Assembly: GCA_025786725.1 (NCBI GenBank)
Contig: JAHLTZ010000044.1
Location: forward strand, 90,477-154,476
DNA length: 64,000 bases
Source: Syncephalis fuscata
Lineage: Eukaryota; Zoopagomycota; Zoopagomycetes; Zoopagales; Piptocephalidaceae
Reading direction: 5' to 3'
In this document: piece after piece, positions 63,686-64,000 of the stretch
How the letters are laid out: every line of letters begins with the position of its first letter
Numbering within the stretch: position 1 is the first letter of the stretch
Made by a program: the position numbers and the translations under genes
The notes under the pieces: model-generated
Seen by the model: the letters and a program-made list of their open reading frames with translations, nothing else
Told to the model about the DNA's origin: nothing
Databases searched by the model: none

Positions 63686-64000
63686 TAAAAAAAGTTAACT
63701 AAAGTTAATAAAGTTAAGTAATATTTGACTAGAAATGTAAGGGTATCCCTTGCTATTTTTGACTATAAAATATAGACTAAAAGTTAACTAAAGTTAAGTA
63801 ATTAGTTAAGTAATTAACAAGTTAACTAAGTTGTTAAACGGTTATCATTACCATTAGTTAATTACTAACTAATCATTAACTAATTACTTAACTTTTAGTC
63901 TATTTTTATTAACAAATAGCAAGGATACCCTTACATTTTAGTCAAATATTACTTAACTTTTTACTTAACTTTAGTTAACTTTTAATTGACTTTTTTAGCC

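Larger units (their letters stand above)
60421..64000. repeat. tandem array of palindromic ~1.14-kb units
   Basis: The motif gccgtatatttggtcga starts at 60574, 61722, 62869 and 63998, and its reverse complement ends at 61392, 62542 and 63685. Each pair bounds an inverted repeat of 819, 821 or 817 bp, separated by linkers of about 329, 326 and 312 bp that are also largely self-complementary (TTAACTAAAAGTTAA-rich). The array runs off the end of the window; its left edge is degenerate (60300-60570). The loop and the linker cores change orientation between units. No transposase-like frame is visible. Confidence 0.95.

Noticed and set aside
60563-63702. Palindrome arms as tRNA or SINE, because of a B-box-like ggttcgaacaagt word
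   Set aside because: No matching A box at the right spacing and no cloverleaf can be drawn; the resemblance is only local.
60421-64000. Telomere, CRISPR array or piggyBac-type element
   Set aside because: No TTAGGG-type tracts. The repeats are inverted and long, not short spaced direct repeats. TTAA is frequent simply because the linkers are TTAACT-rich, and no transposase is present.

Overview
The window is nuclear DNA of a fungus, most likely an early-diverging (zygomycete-grade) lineage. This placement is inferred from gene content: a fungal-type amino-acid permease, indoleamine 2,3-dioxygenase, a SURP/SWAP splicing factor that budding yeasts lack, PET127, an ATG22-like transporter and GPI transamidase subunit PIG-T/Gpi16. 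Intergenic DNA is AT-rich. Most introns are 45-80 nt with GTAAGT-like donors and an A-rich TAG acceptor. The standard genetic code fits every gene.

Layout. 0.65-2.3 kb: amino-acid permease. 4.6-6.4 kb: IDO (kynurenine pathway). 10.0-12.1 kb: unrecognised 679-aa protein. 13.0-13.7 kb: ribosomal protein eS24. 15.2-15.9 kb: Mpo1/DUF962 membrane protein, divergent from a SWAP/SURP splicing factor at 16.2-17.8 kb. 19.9-21.8 kb: ATG22-like vacuolar effluxer. 23.0-24.2 kb: PQ-loop vacuolar amino-acid transporter. 25.3-30.9 kb: RhoGEF-BAR-SH3 protein (Tuba-like). 32.1-33.0 kb: signal peptidase subunit SPC3. 33.3-34.3 kb: Arl1 GTPase. 34.6-39.8 kb: ankyrin/coiled-coil protein of about 1515 aa. 42.2-44.5 kb: PET127. 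45.3-50.6 kb: DNA topoisomerase II. 50.7-52.7 kb: PIG-T. 52.7-53.8 kb: membrane short-chain dehydrogenase. From 53.9 kb the sequence is gene-poor, and it ends at 60.4-64.0 kb in an array of about 1.14-kb units, each an almost perfect palindrome of about 820 bp.

The genes are ordinary housekeeping functions, with no cluster or operon logic. Three encode amino-acid transport proteins (plasma-membrane permease, ATG22-like, PQ-loop). SPC3 and PIG-T both act at the ER membrane; Arl1 acts at the Golgi.

In about ten otherwise well conserved and mostly essential genes the reading frame slips by exactly one base, usually at a short homopolymer. I read these as consensus errors, not pseudogenes. I rebuilt the exon models by checking intron phase and family motifs; exon boundaries are by eye and could be off by a base or two.

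Repeats: an ~0.8-kb element present twice at high identity (7.0 and 18.8 kb) with a decayed relative at 2.5 kb, a ~170-250-bp dispersed family (five copies), and the terminal palindromic array.
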